A DNA stretch of 61,863 bases, from NCBI GenBank assembly GCA_017557435.1, contig JAFYYR010000010.1, positions 1 through 61,863 of the forward strand, written 5' to 3'. Positions 18,462-27,745 of the stretch are shown piece after piece. Each line of letters starts with the position of its first letter. Positions within the stretch are counted from its first letter, which is position 1. Made by a program: the position numbers and the translations under genes. The notes under the pieces were generated by a model. It searched no databases and was not told the origin of the DNA. It was given only the letters and a program-made list of their open reading frames with translations. The DNA comes from Pseudobutyrivibrio sp. GTDB taxonomy: Bacteria; Bacillota; Clostridia; Lachnospirales; Lachnospiraceae.

Positions 18462-19499
18462 TTATCTGAATACCAATTTCTTAATCAGAGCTGTAATTCG
18501 CTTTACCAGCTCTGCTAAAAGAATGCTAAGCGCTAGAATTATCACAAAGTCTCTTATTATGTTTCCTGAAACGCCATTTATTGTAAAGTAAATGATAGCA
18601 AGCACATGGTGAACAAGTATTACATACCAGCTAATTCCTGATAGGTACTTAATAATATTTGCTACTATAGAACTCTCTGATAAATCAATGTCTCTAAAGG
18701 CGATTACCATAGCTATAGACCATATAAAGCATAATAGCTCTGCCTCACTCTCTGTGCAGGCAATTATCTGTTTTTCTGTAAACAGGCTGTCGGCCAGATA
18801 GATAAATAGTATAGCCGCTGATAAGATGACACTAACAATCTTAACTGATTTAGCCGTCTTATTATCAACTAGCCACTGAGCCAAACACATTCCCACATAG
18901 AAATAGAAAATAATAAACAGTGGATTTATAAATACTGAAATCTCAAAAGGATTGATAAAGTTTGCCAGACCTACATATATTGCAAATAGCCCGTATAACG
19001 TTATATACTTAGCCTTTTTTATCAGTACGGCCAGTAGTGGGAACAGCAAATAGCATATTACTATGCATGACATGAACCACTCACCTATAAGATAGTAATT
19101 TGGACTGAATTTCACAGCAAGTCCATCTATTCCAAGTATCGTATATACGAATTTCCTCTTTGGAATATATTGCCATGGTGCCCATTTGAGAAGTACTACT
19201 CCGATTCCTAGCATTAAAATATATGCCACATAAAATGGAATATATAAGCTCTTGAATCTTCTAATATAGTAGTCCTTTAACTTCAGCTCTCCCTCTCGAT
19301 TATACATAAGGGCAAATCCAGAAATCAGAAACAGAAAAATGCTTGCTGGCCTTGAGAGAATGCTAAACAATGCAAGTGTCGAAAACACTCCATCCCCTGT
19401 CCCACCAAGGGCCACATAGCTATCTGTCACATGATACAAAAATATGAATACAATTCCTAATACTCTAAGTATATCCAGTCCTATGATTCGCTTTTTCAT
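18462..19499 (-). CDS. Acyltransferase 3 family membrane protein
   Basis: A 345-residue protein with about ten hydrophobic segments. The start (LDILRVLGIVFIFLYHV) has the conserved His of the acyltransferase-3 family, and a second motif, RRFKSLYIPFY, follows near residue 85. Members O-acetylate peptidoglycan, polysaccharides or antibiotics. No partner gene is nearby that would reveal the acceptor. It converges on the AraC gene with a 19-base gap. Confidence 0.9.
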   Translation of the reverse strand: MKKRIIGLDILRVLGIVFIFLYHVTDSYVALGGTGDGVFSTLALFSILSRPASIFLFLISGFALMYNREGELKLKDYYIRRFKSLYIPFYVAYILMLGIGVVLLKWAPWQYIPKRKFVYTILGIDGLAVKFSPNYYLIGEWFMSCIVICYLLFPLLAVLIKKAKYITLYGLFAIYVGLANFINPFEISVFINPLFIIFYFYVGMCLAQWLVDNKTAKSVKIVSVILSAAILFIYLADSLFTEKQIIACTESEAELLCFIWSIAMVIAFRDIDLSESSIVANIIKYLSGISWYVILVHHVLAIIYFTINGVSGNIIRDFVIILALSILLAELVKRITALIKKLVFR

Positions 19500-19552
19500 T
19501 ATGCTCCCTTTAATAATTAGGCTTCTTTAGTCTGTGGTTTAATTATGGCTTT

Positions 19553-20137
19553 TTAGATTCTTTGATACATAAAAATACAGTCTTTATCATATGCAGGACG
19601 TATTCTATTATGCATTTTATTTTCTTGTTCTTCACTTAATCTCGAAAAATCAAAGGCACCTTGATAATAAGATAGAAGTTTATCCTTTGGCAGTGCAAAA
19701 ATATAAACTATACGGACACCTATTAATTTTGCAGTTTCTTCTATTATAGCCTTAATTATATTTTCAAATATAACCTTACCTATTCCCTTTGTCTTAGGAT
19801 GTTTTTGTCGATAATGCTTGTTAATTGCAAAATTTGATATCTCAACTCCTGGAATCGAATCAAAAGAGTCTTCATTTTCCGACATGTTATCAAGAGCAAC
19901 AAACCCTGCTCGTAGTGAAAAATAAGCTACAAGTTCATCCGTCGCCTTCACACGTACTAGATATGAACGGTCTAGGTTCGTATCTTCATGTATATAAGAA
20001 TTAAATCTTATAAATTTTTCAACGCCTATACCTTCTTTGTTTACTACTGAAAATTTCTTAATTTCATTAACATCTTCGTCACTTAGATGTGAACAATATA
20101 AATGTTTGGTTTCAATTACTATGTTACGCTTTCCCAT
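19553..20137 (-). CDS. GNAT-like N-acetyltransferase, possible toxin of a gene pair
   Basis: A 194-residue protein. A GNAT-type fold is suggested by the pattern VEISNFAIN followed by the acetyl-CoA pyrophosphate loop KTKGIGKVIF (about residues 117-126) and by a late strand with IFALPKDK and YYQGAFDFSRL, where the tyrosine-containing F/Y-x-x-x-G-F part is typical. The gene overlaps a small upstream gene by 14 bases, as in type II toxin-antitoxin pairs with GNAT toxins that acetylate aminoacyl-tRNA. That role is inference; an ordinary acetyltransferase is equally possible. Confidence 0.75.
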   Translation of the reverse strand: MGKRNIVIETKHLYCSHLSDEDVNEIKKFSVVNKEGIGVEKFIRFNSYIHEDTNLDRSYLVRVKATDELVAYFSLRAGFVALDNMSENEDSFDSIPGVEISNFAINKHYRQKHPKTKGIGKVIFENIIKAIIEETAKLIGVRIVYIFALPKDKLLSYYQGAFDFSRLSEEQENKMHNRIRPAYDKDCIFMYQRI

Positions 20138-20321
20138 TATATTCAGCTGCGAAAATTTTTTCTTCTAATTCCTCAGCTTCTTTTTTACGTTTTTCATAAT
20201 CAGGCTTTGGCGTATTCATAATTGTCATAAGAATGTCTTTGCCAATTTCCTTTGGCAAAGAACCAATATTAGGCTTGTTATAACGAATGACGTTTGTATT
20301 TGCCATTAGAGTACCTCTCAT
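20124..20321 (-). CDS. Small protein paired with the GNAT gene (candidate antitoxin)
   Basis: A 65-residue charged protein (60 residues if started at the internal ATG 20306; both starts have Shine-Dalgarno-like sequences, GGAGG for the longer). The N-terminal half has NIGSLPKEIGKDIL; the C-terminal half is a strongly charged predicted helix (KPDYEKRKKEAEELEEKIFA). I do not recognise a ribbon-helix-helix or other known antitoxin fold. It overlaps the GNAT gene by 14 bases. The pair has its own promoter-like element upstream. Confidence 0.7.
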   Translation of the reverse strand: MRGTLMANTNVIRYNKPNIGSLPKEIGKDILMTIMNTPKPDYEKRKKEAEELEEKIFAAEYNGKA

Positions 20322-20421
20322 CTCCGCTTTCCTCCTTGTTTTTATATACAGAGGAAGCTTGCCACTGACTTACCTCGGATAGTTTTCAAGGATAAGCCTT
20401 TTTTCTCCTTTATTCTTATTA

Positions 20422-20430
20422 ATTATACCA
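20422..20430 (-). promoter_or_regulatory. Extended -10 element upstream of the small/GNAT gene pair
   Basis: TGGTATAAT on the minus strand: a perfect TATAAT with the extended TGN motif. No good -35 is present at the right distance. It is about 100 bases before the 20321 start. Confidence 0.5.
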
Positions 20431-20491
20431 TGGTTTTGGCACCAAAAAAATAGCAGCACACTTCCCTTTACTCTGAAATATAACCTGTTGA

Positions 20492-21340
20492 TTATGCAAT
20501 TTTTGATACTCCACTTTTATCTAGGAAATAGACAGAGTCTGTCAGTTTTTCCTCTATGCTTACCTCTGTTGCATTTACTTGCATTACTAATTGCTTGAGA
20601 TTCTCTGCATTTATACGCTCATCATATGGGATAAGAATAATCTCGTGGATACTGCATGGAATTACATAGCATTCTTTACTTATGCTTTTACCTAACTCCT
20701 GTATTAAGTCTGTGATTAATACAGATGAGCCTTGTATTTTATCATTTGATGTCACTACGTACATGTCAGGCCCATCTTGACCGCATAACTCCTCCTCGTA
20801 ATTTATTCCTGTCATGTCCTCGATTGTCTGGAAAAGTGTTTTCATCTTATAATCTCTATTTGACTTGGCAATCTCATACAATTCACTTTCTTCGATCCCT
20901 GCTTCTTCAAGAATGTCTTTTCTTAAAAGAATTGAGCCGATTTGATTATTGGCTGGATGATACATTATCACCCTGTAAACAATTGCCATATCAAGAAATG
21001 GACGGTACACCACTTCTTCGTCTTCTAGAATTACATTGTCTTTTGAAATCATGCAGGCTCTAAGATGGGATAAAATATAATCTCTAGATATTATTTCTTC
21101 CACATCATAATCAGGTGTTTTTACCTTTGCCGCCGCTTTTATCATCTCCAGTAATTCTTCATAAGAATCACAGTCATCAGCATAAACAGTTGGGCATATG
21201 CTACTATCTCCTTCTTTAGGGATGATTGTTAATGCCTGCTTTTCTATATTGTTCTTTTTTACTCTTCCCTCTTTTACATAAAAACCATCTAGTTCTTCAT
21301 TTATCTTTTCTATTAATTCTTTTGTAAGCTTCATTTTCAC
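20492..21340 (-). CDS. DUF5688-like protein
   Basis: A 282-residue cytoplasmic protein of unknown function. Features such as YRPFLDMAIVYRV, SILLRKDILEEAGI and ELYEIAKSN match my memory of DUF5688, a family expanded in Lachnospiraceae; the match is unverified. The C-terminal third has alternating strands (MYVVTSND, SSVLITD, CYVIPCSIHEIILIP). No catalytic motif, signal peptide or membrane helix is seen. It is preceded by a terminator for the upstream gene, so it is its own unit. Confidence 0.8.
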   Translation of the reverse strand: MKMKLTKELIEKINEELDGFYVKEGRVKKNNIEKQALTIIPKEGDSSICPTVYADDCDSYEELLEMIKAAAKVKTPDYDVEEIISRDYILSHLRACMISKDNVILEDEEVVYRPFLDMAIVYRVIMYHPANNQIGSILLRKDILEEAGIEESELYEIAKSNRDYKMKTLFQTIEDMTGINYEEELCGQDGPDMYVVTSNDKIQGSSVLITDLIQELGKSISKECYVIPCSIHEIILIPYDERINAENLKQLVMQVNATEVSIEEKLTDSVYFLDKSGVSKIA

Positions 21341-21375
21341 TCCTCATAACTCATATAAAATCTCAAAAAAGGGTA

Positions 21376-21407
21376 TTAAAAACCAAGGTCCTTGTTATAA
21401 GGACCTT
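21376..21407 (-). terminator. Terminator after the methyltransferase gene
   Basis: On the minus strand AAGGTCC, a 9-base loop and GGACCTT, then GG and five T. Two smaller hairpins (around 21442-21456 and 21459-21472) lie between it and the methyltransferase stop. Confidence 0.82.
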
Positions 21408-21481
21408 AGATTAAATTGTTCAATTAAATAATTGGGAAAAAGAGGGGAATCCCCTCCTCGGCGAATAGCCGTAAGACAGTA

Positions 21482-22276
21482 TTATTTTCTAAGGATATCT
21501 ACTGTGTGAGCAGATGCTCCTAATAAATCTTCTCTTTCACAAACAGTCATCTGGTAATTGATGAACTGCTCAAACTGCCCCTGAGAAAGTGCATTTACCT
21601 CTCGACGCATATGATTAGCTGGACCATCTGGTGAAATAATCTGCATACGCTGAAGTTCTGCTGCCTTATTAAGTGCTGCAATATCCTCGGTGCGCATAAA
21701 CATATATAAATCATCCTCTGCAGGTCTCACATGAAATGTGTCATCTAACTTACCATCAGCGATATTCTCTAGCACATGGCCTTCTTTGATGCCGTATGTC
21801 AAAAATGCATATTCATTCATAACATAGGCAACCAAGATATATCCACCTGGCTTAGTAACACGCTTAGCTTCTAAAAGTGCCTGAAGCTGCTCTTCACTAG
21901 ATTTAAGATGATACATGGGACCAAACAAAAGTGTTAAATCAAAGCTATTGTCCTCAAAGCGCTTAAGCTTTAGAGCATTGCCCTGATATGCTTTTACACC
22001 AGTGCCCTTAGCCTTTAACATTCCAAGATTATGCTTAACAAGCTCTACCGCTGTAACATCGTAGCCCTCTTGCCATAAAGGAATGCTGTAGCCTCCAGTA
22101 GCTGCACCTATGTCCAATATTTTAATATCAGACTTATCTAATGAATTCTCTGAGGCAAGCATATCTAGATACTTATGAACATACTTCATAGTCACAGTGA
22201 ATTCCATGATACCATGGCGACTATTGAGGCGCTTGTCCTCATTGAATTTATTATAATATTCTTCTAAATTTGTCAT
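21482..22276 (-). CDS. Class I SAM-dependent methyltransferase
   Basis: A 264-residue cytoplasmic enzyme. Motif I is ILDIGAATGGYS (about residues 53-64), followed by the acidic residue after strand 2 (VTAVELV), FDLTLLFGPMYHL (motif IV region) and KPGGYILVAY. It belongs to the UbiE/Methyltransf_11 type. The substrate is unknown. It begins 19 bases after the secA stop and is probably co-transcribed with it. Confidence 0.92.
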   Translation of the reverse strand: MTNLEEYYNKFNEDKRLNSRHGIMEFTVTMKYVHKYLDMLASENSLDKSDIKILDIGAATGGYSIPLWQEGYDVTAVELVKHNLGMLKAKGTGVKAYQGNALKLKRFEDNSFDLTLLFGPMYHLKSSEEQLQALLEAKRVTKPGGYILVAYVMNEYAFLTYGIKEGHVLENIADGKLDDTFHVRPAEDDLYMFMRTEDIAALNKAAELQRMQIISPDGPANHMRREVNALSQGQFEQFINYQMTVCEREDLLGASAHTVDILRK

Positions 22277-22295
22277 ATTATTTTAACACGGGAAG

Positions 22296-24863
22296 TTAGT
22301 GCCTTCCACAACACTGCTTATACTTCAATCCACTTCCACAAGGGCATGGATCGTTAGGGAAGACCTTTTTCTCTGCACGCTTCTTTGGTGCACGAGTTGC
22401 TGATTCGTCCTTGTTAGTTCCTGTAACCTTTGCTACTTCCTCACGCTCTACCTTCTTCTCAATACGGATTCTGTAAAGCATCATAAGTGTATCGTTGATA
22501 ATAGCGGCATTCATAGCATCAAGCATATCGTAGCTGGCTGCCTTGTACTCATCAACTGGGTTTCTATTACCATAAGCCTGAAGACGGATACCCTGACGAA
22601 GCTGTTCCATATCGTCGATTTCTTCCATCCACTTACGGTCGATAACTCTAAGAAGGATAACTCGCTCAACCTCTCTAAACTGCTCTGGCTGATCGAATTC
22701 CTTTTCCTTGTTCTCATACATCTTAAGAGCGATTTCTGTAAGCTTATCCTTAAGCTCCTTCTTGCTCTTAATATTTCCAATTGAAAGCTGTGTCATAACA
22801 GGAACTGGAATAACTGGGCAAAGAAGGTGGTTAAGCTCTGGAAGCTCCCAAAGTTCCTTCTCTACATCATCTGGGATAGTCTTCTCAACGCACTCGTCAA
22901 CCTTGTCACGAATCATGCCAAGAATCTGGTCGTGCATATCCTCTCCCATAAGAACTCTATGACGCTGAGCATAAATAAGCTCTCTCTGCTCGTTCATAAC
23001 CTGATCGTAGTCAAGAAGGTTCTTACGAGCTGAGAAGTTGTTCTCCTCGATCTTCTTCTGTGCCTTCTCGATTGCTCCTGAAAGCATCTTATGCTTAATC
23101 TGCTCACCCTCTGGAATACCAAGAGCGTTGAACATAGTAATAAGTCTCTCTGAACCAAAGAGTCTCATAAGATCATCTTCAAGTGAGATAAAGAATTGTG
23201 ACTCACCTACATCACCCTGACGACCTGAACGTCCACGGAGCTGGTTGTCAATACGACGAGACTCGTGACGCTCTGTACCGATGATCTTAAGACCACCTGC
23301 TGCACGTGCTTCCTCGTCAAGCTTAATATCAGTACCACGACCGGCCATGTTAGTAGCGATTGTAACCGCACCATGCTTACCAGCCTCAGCTACAATCTCA
23401 GCTTCCTTCTCGTGGAACTTAGCATTAAGTACATTATGCTCAATTCCCTCGCGGCGAAGCATCTTAGAAACTAATTCTGAAATATCGATATCAATAGTAC
23501 CTACAAGTACTGGCTGTCCCTTATCATGAGCAGCCTTAACTTCCTCAACAACAGCCTTATACTTTTCAGCCTTTGTCTTGTATACTGCATCGTCATGGTC
23601 GATACGCTGAACAGGTCTATTAGTAGGAACCTCAACAACGTCCATGCCGTAAATATCTCTAAACTCCTGCTCCTCTGTAAGGGCAGTACCTGTCATACCA
23701 GCCTTCTTATCGTACTTGTTAAAGAAGTTCTGGAAAGTGATGCTAGCAAGAGTCATTGACTCTCTCTTAACCTCAACCTTTTCCTTAGCCTCAATAGCCT
23801 GATGTAAACCATCAGAATATCTACGACCTGGCATAATACGACCAGTGAATGAATCAACAATCATAACCTGTCCATCAGAAACTACATAGTCCTGATCCTT
23901 GAACATAAGGTTGTGCGCACGAAGTGCAAGGATGATGTTGTGCTGAATCTCAAGATTCTCAGGGTCTGCTAAGTTCTCAATGTGGAAGAACTGCTCTACC
24001 TTTTTAACACCCTGCTCTGTAAGGTTAACTACCTTATCCTTCTCATCTACGATGAAATCACCAGTCTCATTTCTCTCGACACCCATGATGGCATCCATCT
24101 TAGAGAATTCTGGAAGGTCCTCACCACGCTGTAACTGACGAGCTAAAACATCGCAAAGCTCATAAAGCTTAGTAGATTTGCCAGACTGACCAGAAATAAT
24201 AAGTGGTGTACGAGCCTCATCAATAAGAACTGAGTCAACCTCATCGATGATACAGTAGTGAAGGCCTCTCTGAACAAGATCCTTCTCATATACACACATA
24301 TTGTCACGAAGATAATCAAAGCCAAGCTCGTTATTAGTGATGTATGTAATATCACAATTGTAAGCTGCCTGACGCTCTTCTTTTGTCATGTCATTTAAAA
24401 CAACACCAACAGTAAGACCAAGGAAACGATGAACCTCACCCATCCACTCAGCATCACGCTTAGCAAGGTAATCGTTAACAGTAACGATGTGTACGCCCTT
24501 ACCCTCAAGTGCATTCAAATATGCTGGAAGTGTAGAAACTAAAGTCTTACCCTCACCAGTACGCATCTCAGCGATACGACCCTGATGAAGAATGATACCA
24601 CCGATGAGCTGTACTCTAAAATGCTCCATACCAAGTGCACGCTTACCTGCCTCACGGACTGTAGCGTATGCCTCTGGTAAAATGTCATCAAGAGTCTCTC
24701 CATTAGCAAGGCGCTCCTTAAACTCAGCAGTCTTGCCACGAAGCTCCTCATCAGAAAGCTTTCCCATGTCTTCCTTGTATGATTCTATCTTATCCACGAT
24801 AGGCTTAATTCTCTTAAGCTCTCTCTCGGAATGTGTTCCAAATACCTTGTCAATAAATCCCAT
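22296..24863 (-). CDS. secA: Preprotein translocase ATPase SecA
   Basis: Drives proteins through SecYEG using ATP. The 855-residue protein has the full domain order: N-terminal NBD1 with MRTGEGKT (Walker A) and DEVDS (Walker B), the preprotein cross-linking domain, NBD2 with [10 protein letters not shown] and [11 protein letters not shown], the helical scaffold, and a C-terminal zinc motif [13 protein letters not shown] that binds SecB or lipid. I prefer ATG 24863, 8 bases after AGGAG; an ATG two codons upstream is too close to it. A promoter is at 24913-24941. Confidence 0.98.
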   Translation of the reverse strand: MGFIDKVFGTHSERELKRIKPIVDKIESYKEDMGKLSDEELRGKTAEFKERLANGETLDDILPEAYATVREAGKRALGMEHFRVQLIGGIILHQGRIAEMRTGEGKTLVSTLPAYLNALEGKGVHIVTVNDYLAKRDAEWMGEVHRFLGLTVGVVLNDMTKEERQAAYNCDITYITNNELGFDYLRDNMCVYEKDLVQRGLHYCIIDEVDSVLIDEARTPLIISGQSGKSTKLYELCDVLARQLQRGEDLPEFSKMDAIMGVERNETGDFIVDEKDKVVNLTEQGVKKVEQFFHIENLADPENLEIQHNIILALRAHNLMFKDQDYVVSDGQVMIVDSFTGRIMPGRRYSDGLHQAIEAKEKVEVKRESMTLASITFQNFFNKYDKKAGMTGTALTEEQEFRDIYGMDVVEVPTNRPVQRIDHDDAVYKTKAEKYKAVVEEVKAAHDKGQPVLVGTIDIDISELVSKMLRREGIEHNVLNAKFHEKEAEIVAEAGKHGAVTIATNMAGRGTDIKLDEEARAAGGLKIIGTERHESRRIDNQLRGRSGRQGDVGESQFFISLEDDLMRLFGSERLITMFNALGIPEGEQIKHKMLSGAIEKAQKKIEENNFSARKNLLDYDQVMNEQRELIYAQRHRVLMGEDMHDQILGMIRDKVDECVEKTIPDDVEKELWELPELNHLLCPVIPVPVMTQLSIGNIKSKKELKDKLTEIALKMYENKEKEFDQPEQFREVERVILLRVIDRKWMEEIDDMEQLRQGIRLQAYGNRNPVDEYKAASYDMLDAMNAAIINDTLMMLYRIRIEKKVEREEVAKVTGTNKDESATRAPKKRAEKKVFPNDPCPCGSGLKYKQCCGRH

Positions 24864-24912
24864 TTCCATATCTCCTAACTAATTATGGGTACAAACACCC
24901 GAAACTTAGACT

Positions 24913-24941
24913 ATTGTACCAAATTAGGAGGCTGATAACAA
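24913..24941 (-). promoter_or_regulatory. Sigma-A-like promoter of secA
   Basis: TTGTTA (24936-24941), 17 bases, TACAAT (24913-24918) on the minus strand, about 50 bases upstream of the start and directly after the FHA gene. Confidence 0.65.
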
Positions 24942-24948
24942 CATAGGG

Positions 24949-26091
24949 CTACATAAACACAAAGGATACATCCGCAAATCTGACTACATCCATGGTCTTA
25001 AGTTTTACTTTCTCTTTGTAATTTAAAATGCCACCTTGGATATAGCTTCCGTTTAGAGAATTCATATCCTCAAGAAAATACTCTCCATTCTCACGGTATA
25101 TCTTGGCATGAGATGAGCTTACTGCCTTTGAATTTAATATGGCATCATTAGTTTTTGAACTACCAATTCTAAAAATATCTTTTGTAATGATGTAGTCATC
25201 TTCTGCTCCATCTCTTCCGTCGTAAACCAGTTTCCCTGCTGGCTTACTATCTTTTAACAATACTGTCTTTTCTTCTATTTCTGTATCTGGTTCTATTATG
25301 AAATCTTCAAATTTAAGTGATTTGGATATGGCAGATTCTCCCTTTTTCTCGAATAATCCTCTGACACTGTCCAATACATTCAATGACAAAAGCCTACTGC
25401 CTATAGTTTTTTTCTTCTTTTCTTCATAATAGTCATATAGGCTTTCACTTGATTCCTGAAAATAATCTTCTACTTCTCTTTCTTCTGAGTCCTCATCAAA
25501 ACTATCATCGAATTCTATTTTATTTACAACAATTTCTGGCTGTTCTTCAGAATTACTCTGCAAGTAATCCAACACCTCTTCTAGGGTGTAGTCTTCCTTC
25601 AGACAAATATCATAAACAGCGTATAAATGCTCTGCCTTTTTTCTATCTCCACCCTGCAAATTTGAAATAACATGTTCCATCACGGCTCTAAATTGCTGCT
25701 GAATTGTCCCATTATCTTTGGGATAGTAACATAAAAATAATCTCTCTCCAGAATTTGTTTTCTCGAGGAAAATAGTATCTTTTTCAAGGCAAATATGATT
25801 CTCATCAATCAGGTACTTTTCCAATTCCGATAGTCCAATCTGCAAATTCAAAACTATTTTTTCTATAGCCTCTAATGAGTAATCTCTAGTTTCCAGATAA
25901 TCCTGCAGATTTTCTTTTCGGCTGATATTGTAGTTGTATTGTGTGGTTCCATCGATTTCAATAATTGAATGATTCAATAAAATAGATATGTCATTTGAAT
26001 CTATCATTTTTGATTCATATTCAACAGCTCTAGCTTCATCAATAATTGTCATGAAACTTTCGTTGTGTTTTCGTATATATTTAATTTCCAT
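24949..26091 (-). CDS. FHA-domain protein at the end of the tad pilus operon
   Basis: A 380-residue protein. The N-terminal 180 residues resemble the region called DUF6382 in Lachnospiraceae tad loci (from memory). An acidic low-complexity stretch follows (about 195-225). The C-terminal 90 residues are a forkhead-associated domain with FRIGSSKTNDAIL, SSSHAKIY and LEDMNSLNGSY, which binds phosphothreonine peptides. No transmembrane segment is seen. It follows the TadE-like pilin by 3 bases, so it is likely part of pilus assembly control by phosphorylation; no kinase is visible in the window. Confidence 0.88.
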   Translation of the reverse strand: MEIKYIRKHNESFMTIIDEARAVEYESKMIDSNDISILLNHSIIEIDGTTQYNYNISRKENLQDYLETRDYSLEAIEKIVLNLQIGLSELEKYLIDENHICLEKDTIFLEKTNSGERLFLCYYPKDNGTIQQQFRAVMEHVISNLQGGDRKKAEHLYAVYDICLKEDYTLEEVLDYLQSNSEEQPEIVVNKIEFDDSFDEDSEEREVEDYFQESSESLYDYYEEKKKKTIGSRLLSLNVLDSVRGLFEKKGESAISKSLKFEDFIIEPDTEIEEKTVLLKDSKPAGKLVYDGRDGAEDDYIITKDIFRIGSSKTNDAILNSKAVSSSHAKIYRENGEYFLEDMNSLNGSYIQGGILNYKEKVKLKTMDVVRFADVSFVFM

Positions 26092-26094
26092 AAC

Positions 26095-26301
26095 TCAATC
26101 CCTAATAGCATTAATCACATCCATTGCCGCTTCCCGAAGCCTAAACATTCGCACTGCATCATAACTCTCTCCCGCTTGAGAAACATAATTAACGCTTTCT
26201 TTAAATAATTCATAGGCAAGGACCACAGCAAGTCCAAACAATATTAGGCTTACGCTAATTATTACTGTAGCCTCTACCGTATAACTCCCTTTAAGTTTCA
26301 T
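26095..26301 (-). CDS. Small TadE-like pseudopilin
   Basis: A 68-residue protein with the type IV pilin-like start KLKGSYTVEATVIISVSLIL: Gly before the hydrophobic helix and Glu at position +5 after it. Such minor pilins are cut by the prepilin peptidase and integrate into the Tad pilus. It overlaps the upstream peptidase gene by 4 bases (ATGA). Confidence 0.82.
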   Translation of the reverse strand: MKLKGSYTVEATVIISVSLILFGLAVVLAYELFKESVNYVSQAGESYDAVRMFRLREAAMDVINAIRD

Positions 26302-26735
26302 AAAATCAAACTCCCAAAACTATGGACTGCATACATTAAAAGAAATCCACTCAGTAAAAATGGCACAAAAGGCATTTCATAGCTACTATCTTTTTTTAAT
26401 CTTTTGATTGTAATTAATCCATAGATTAGAGCCAGTAATGAACTTATCCAAATCAGTACTAGAACATCAATAAATCCTAAGTACAGCCCGCTTACCATTA
26501 TGATAAAGCAGTCACCTTTTCCAATTTTTTCATTTGTAAGTATGCTGAAAAGATATAGAACTATTCCAACTAAAAGACCACATATAATACTTTCAAATGA
26601 CTTCACTGGCCAAACAATATTTACAATTATCCCAAGTATTCCAAATACTATTATTTCTAGCATCCGCACCTGCTTTGTTTTTATATCATCGAATGCGGTC
26701 AACCCATAAAAAATAAACAATCCAATTTCTCGCAT
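26298..26735 (-). CDS. A24 family prepilin peptidase (TadV-like), first of two
   Basis: A 145-residue membrane protease that removes the leader of Flp/TadE pilins. The two catalytic aspartates are in FDDIKTK (about residue 16) and GKGD (about 72). About five hydrophobic segments are seen. It lacks the N-methylation domain of full-length PilD, as is usual for TadV. A second A24 peptidase heads the same operon (33559-34038). Confidence 0.9.
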   Translation of the reverse strand: MREIGLFIFYGLTAFDDIKTKQVRMLEIIVFGILGIIVNIVWPVKSFESIICGLLVGIVLYLFSILTNEKIGKGDCFIIMVSGLYLGFIDVLVLIWISSLLALIYGLITIKRLKKDSSYEMPFVPFLLSGFLLMYAVHSFGSLIL

Positions 26736-26751
26736 ACTAACTCCTATTCTA

Positions 26752-27720
26752 TTAATGGCTCTGGCCGCACTTGCTGCATGGCCTCATGCTATCTTTTACA
26801 TCTTCGTATGACACCTTTTTTATATTATGTTTTATCTCTGTACAATTTGGATCATTATGAAAAGCAGTACCATAGTCTGTTAAAAACACAAAACCATTTG
26901 GCTTAACATTTTTACATCGCTTGCACTCATAATAGATTGCTCCACCGCTATTTCGTGCACTACTCAAATCATCAATCGAAACTCTATGGACGCTCGGTCT
27001 CAGGTAGGTACAATTCATACTCGAGTGATATACCTCTCCATGGTCTGTTATATAGACATACATGGAATCTGTAGTATTTTCCGCTTTTGAATAGCCTACC
27101 CACTTTCGATTTCTGGCTCTTTGAGACACATCAAAAGAAAAATCACCTAGGAGCCCAACCGGAAATGTCATGGTGTAGGTCACTTTTAAATCTATATAGT
27201 TTCCCTCTACCTCACTGTCAAAAAAATTTAATCCAAGGGCACCGCCATCCACAAATTCTGTGGGAACTTTATTGGTAGAAATATTTGCCTGGGCATATCC
27301 TATTGCAGCTACTTTCATGCCTTCACTGGTAAGAAAACTACCTAGAGTTGCATCATCTGGATTAATTTCTACATCCTTATCTGATTCTCCATCATTGGAA
27401 ATATTTCCGAGAGTTACTGCCATCATTCTACTTGCCCTATCAATAGAGCGTTGAACTCCGCTCTCTACCTGAAGCAACCTGAACATAAACATCCCAAATA
27501 CCATCAATGTGATAAATAAGGGCATAATTACAGCTGCTTCTATGGTGTAACTAGCTTTTTGAAAGGAGGCATAAAAAGGCATCTCTTTAGAAATTCTTTT
27601 ACATATAGGCGATTTGAATAAATTTGATATGATTTTGAAAATTGAAGTGTAACCAATTGGCGGCTGGCAAACACTTTTATTTGAATTATGGGGAATAGTT
27701 TTTCTGACTTTCAGAGACAC
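26752..27720 (-). CDS. TadE-like pilin with a C-terminal His/Cys repeat domain
   Basis: A 322-residue protein starting at GTG 27720 with GGAGG 9 bases upstream. An unusually long basic N-terminus of about 55 residues precedes the pilin-type helix (KASYTIEAAVIMPLFITLMV). Residues about 80-215 are the extracytoplasmic body. The last 100 residues hold two tandem modules, each reading T-D-x-G, then F/Y-H, N-C and finally C-x2-C, which could bind metal or form disulphides. It lies between the DUF5702-like gene and the first prepilin peptidase in the operon. Confidence 0.82.
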   Translation of the reverse strand: MSLKVRKTIPHNSNKSVCQPPIGYTSIFKIISNLFKSPICKRISKEMPFYASFQKASYTIEAAVIMPLFITLMVFGMFMFRLLQVESGVQRSIDRASRMMAVTLGNISNDGESDKDVEINPDDATLGSFLTSEGMKVAAIGYAQANISTNKVPTEFVDGGALGLNFFDSEVEGNYIDLKVTYTMTFPVGLLGDFSFDVSQRARNRKWVGYSKAENTTDSMYVYITDHGEVYHSSMNCTYLRPSVHRVSIDDLSSARNSGGAIYYECKRCKNVKPNGFVFLTDYGTAFHNDPNCTEIKHNIKKVSYEDVKDSMRPCSKCGQSH

Positions 27721-27745
27721 CTTTTTACACCTCCTTTCTCAATAA

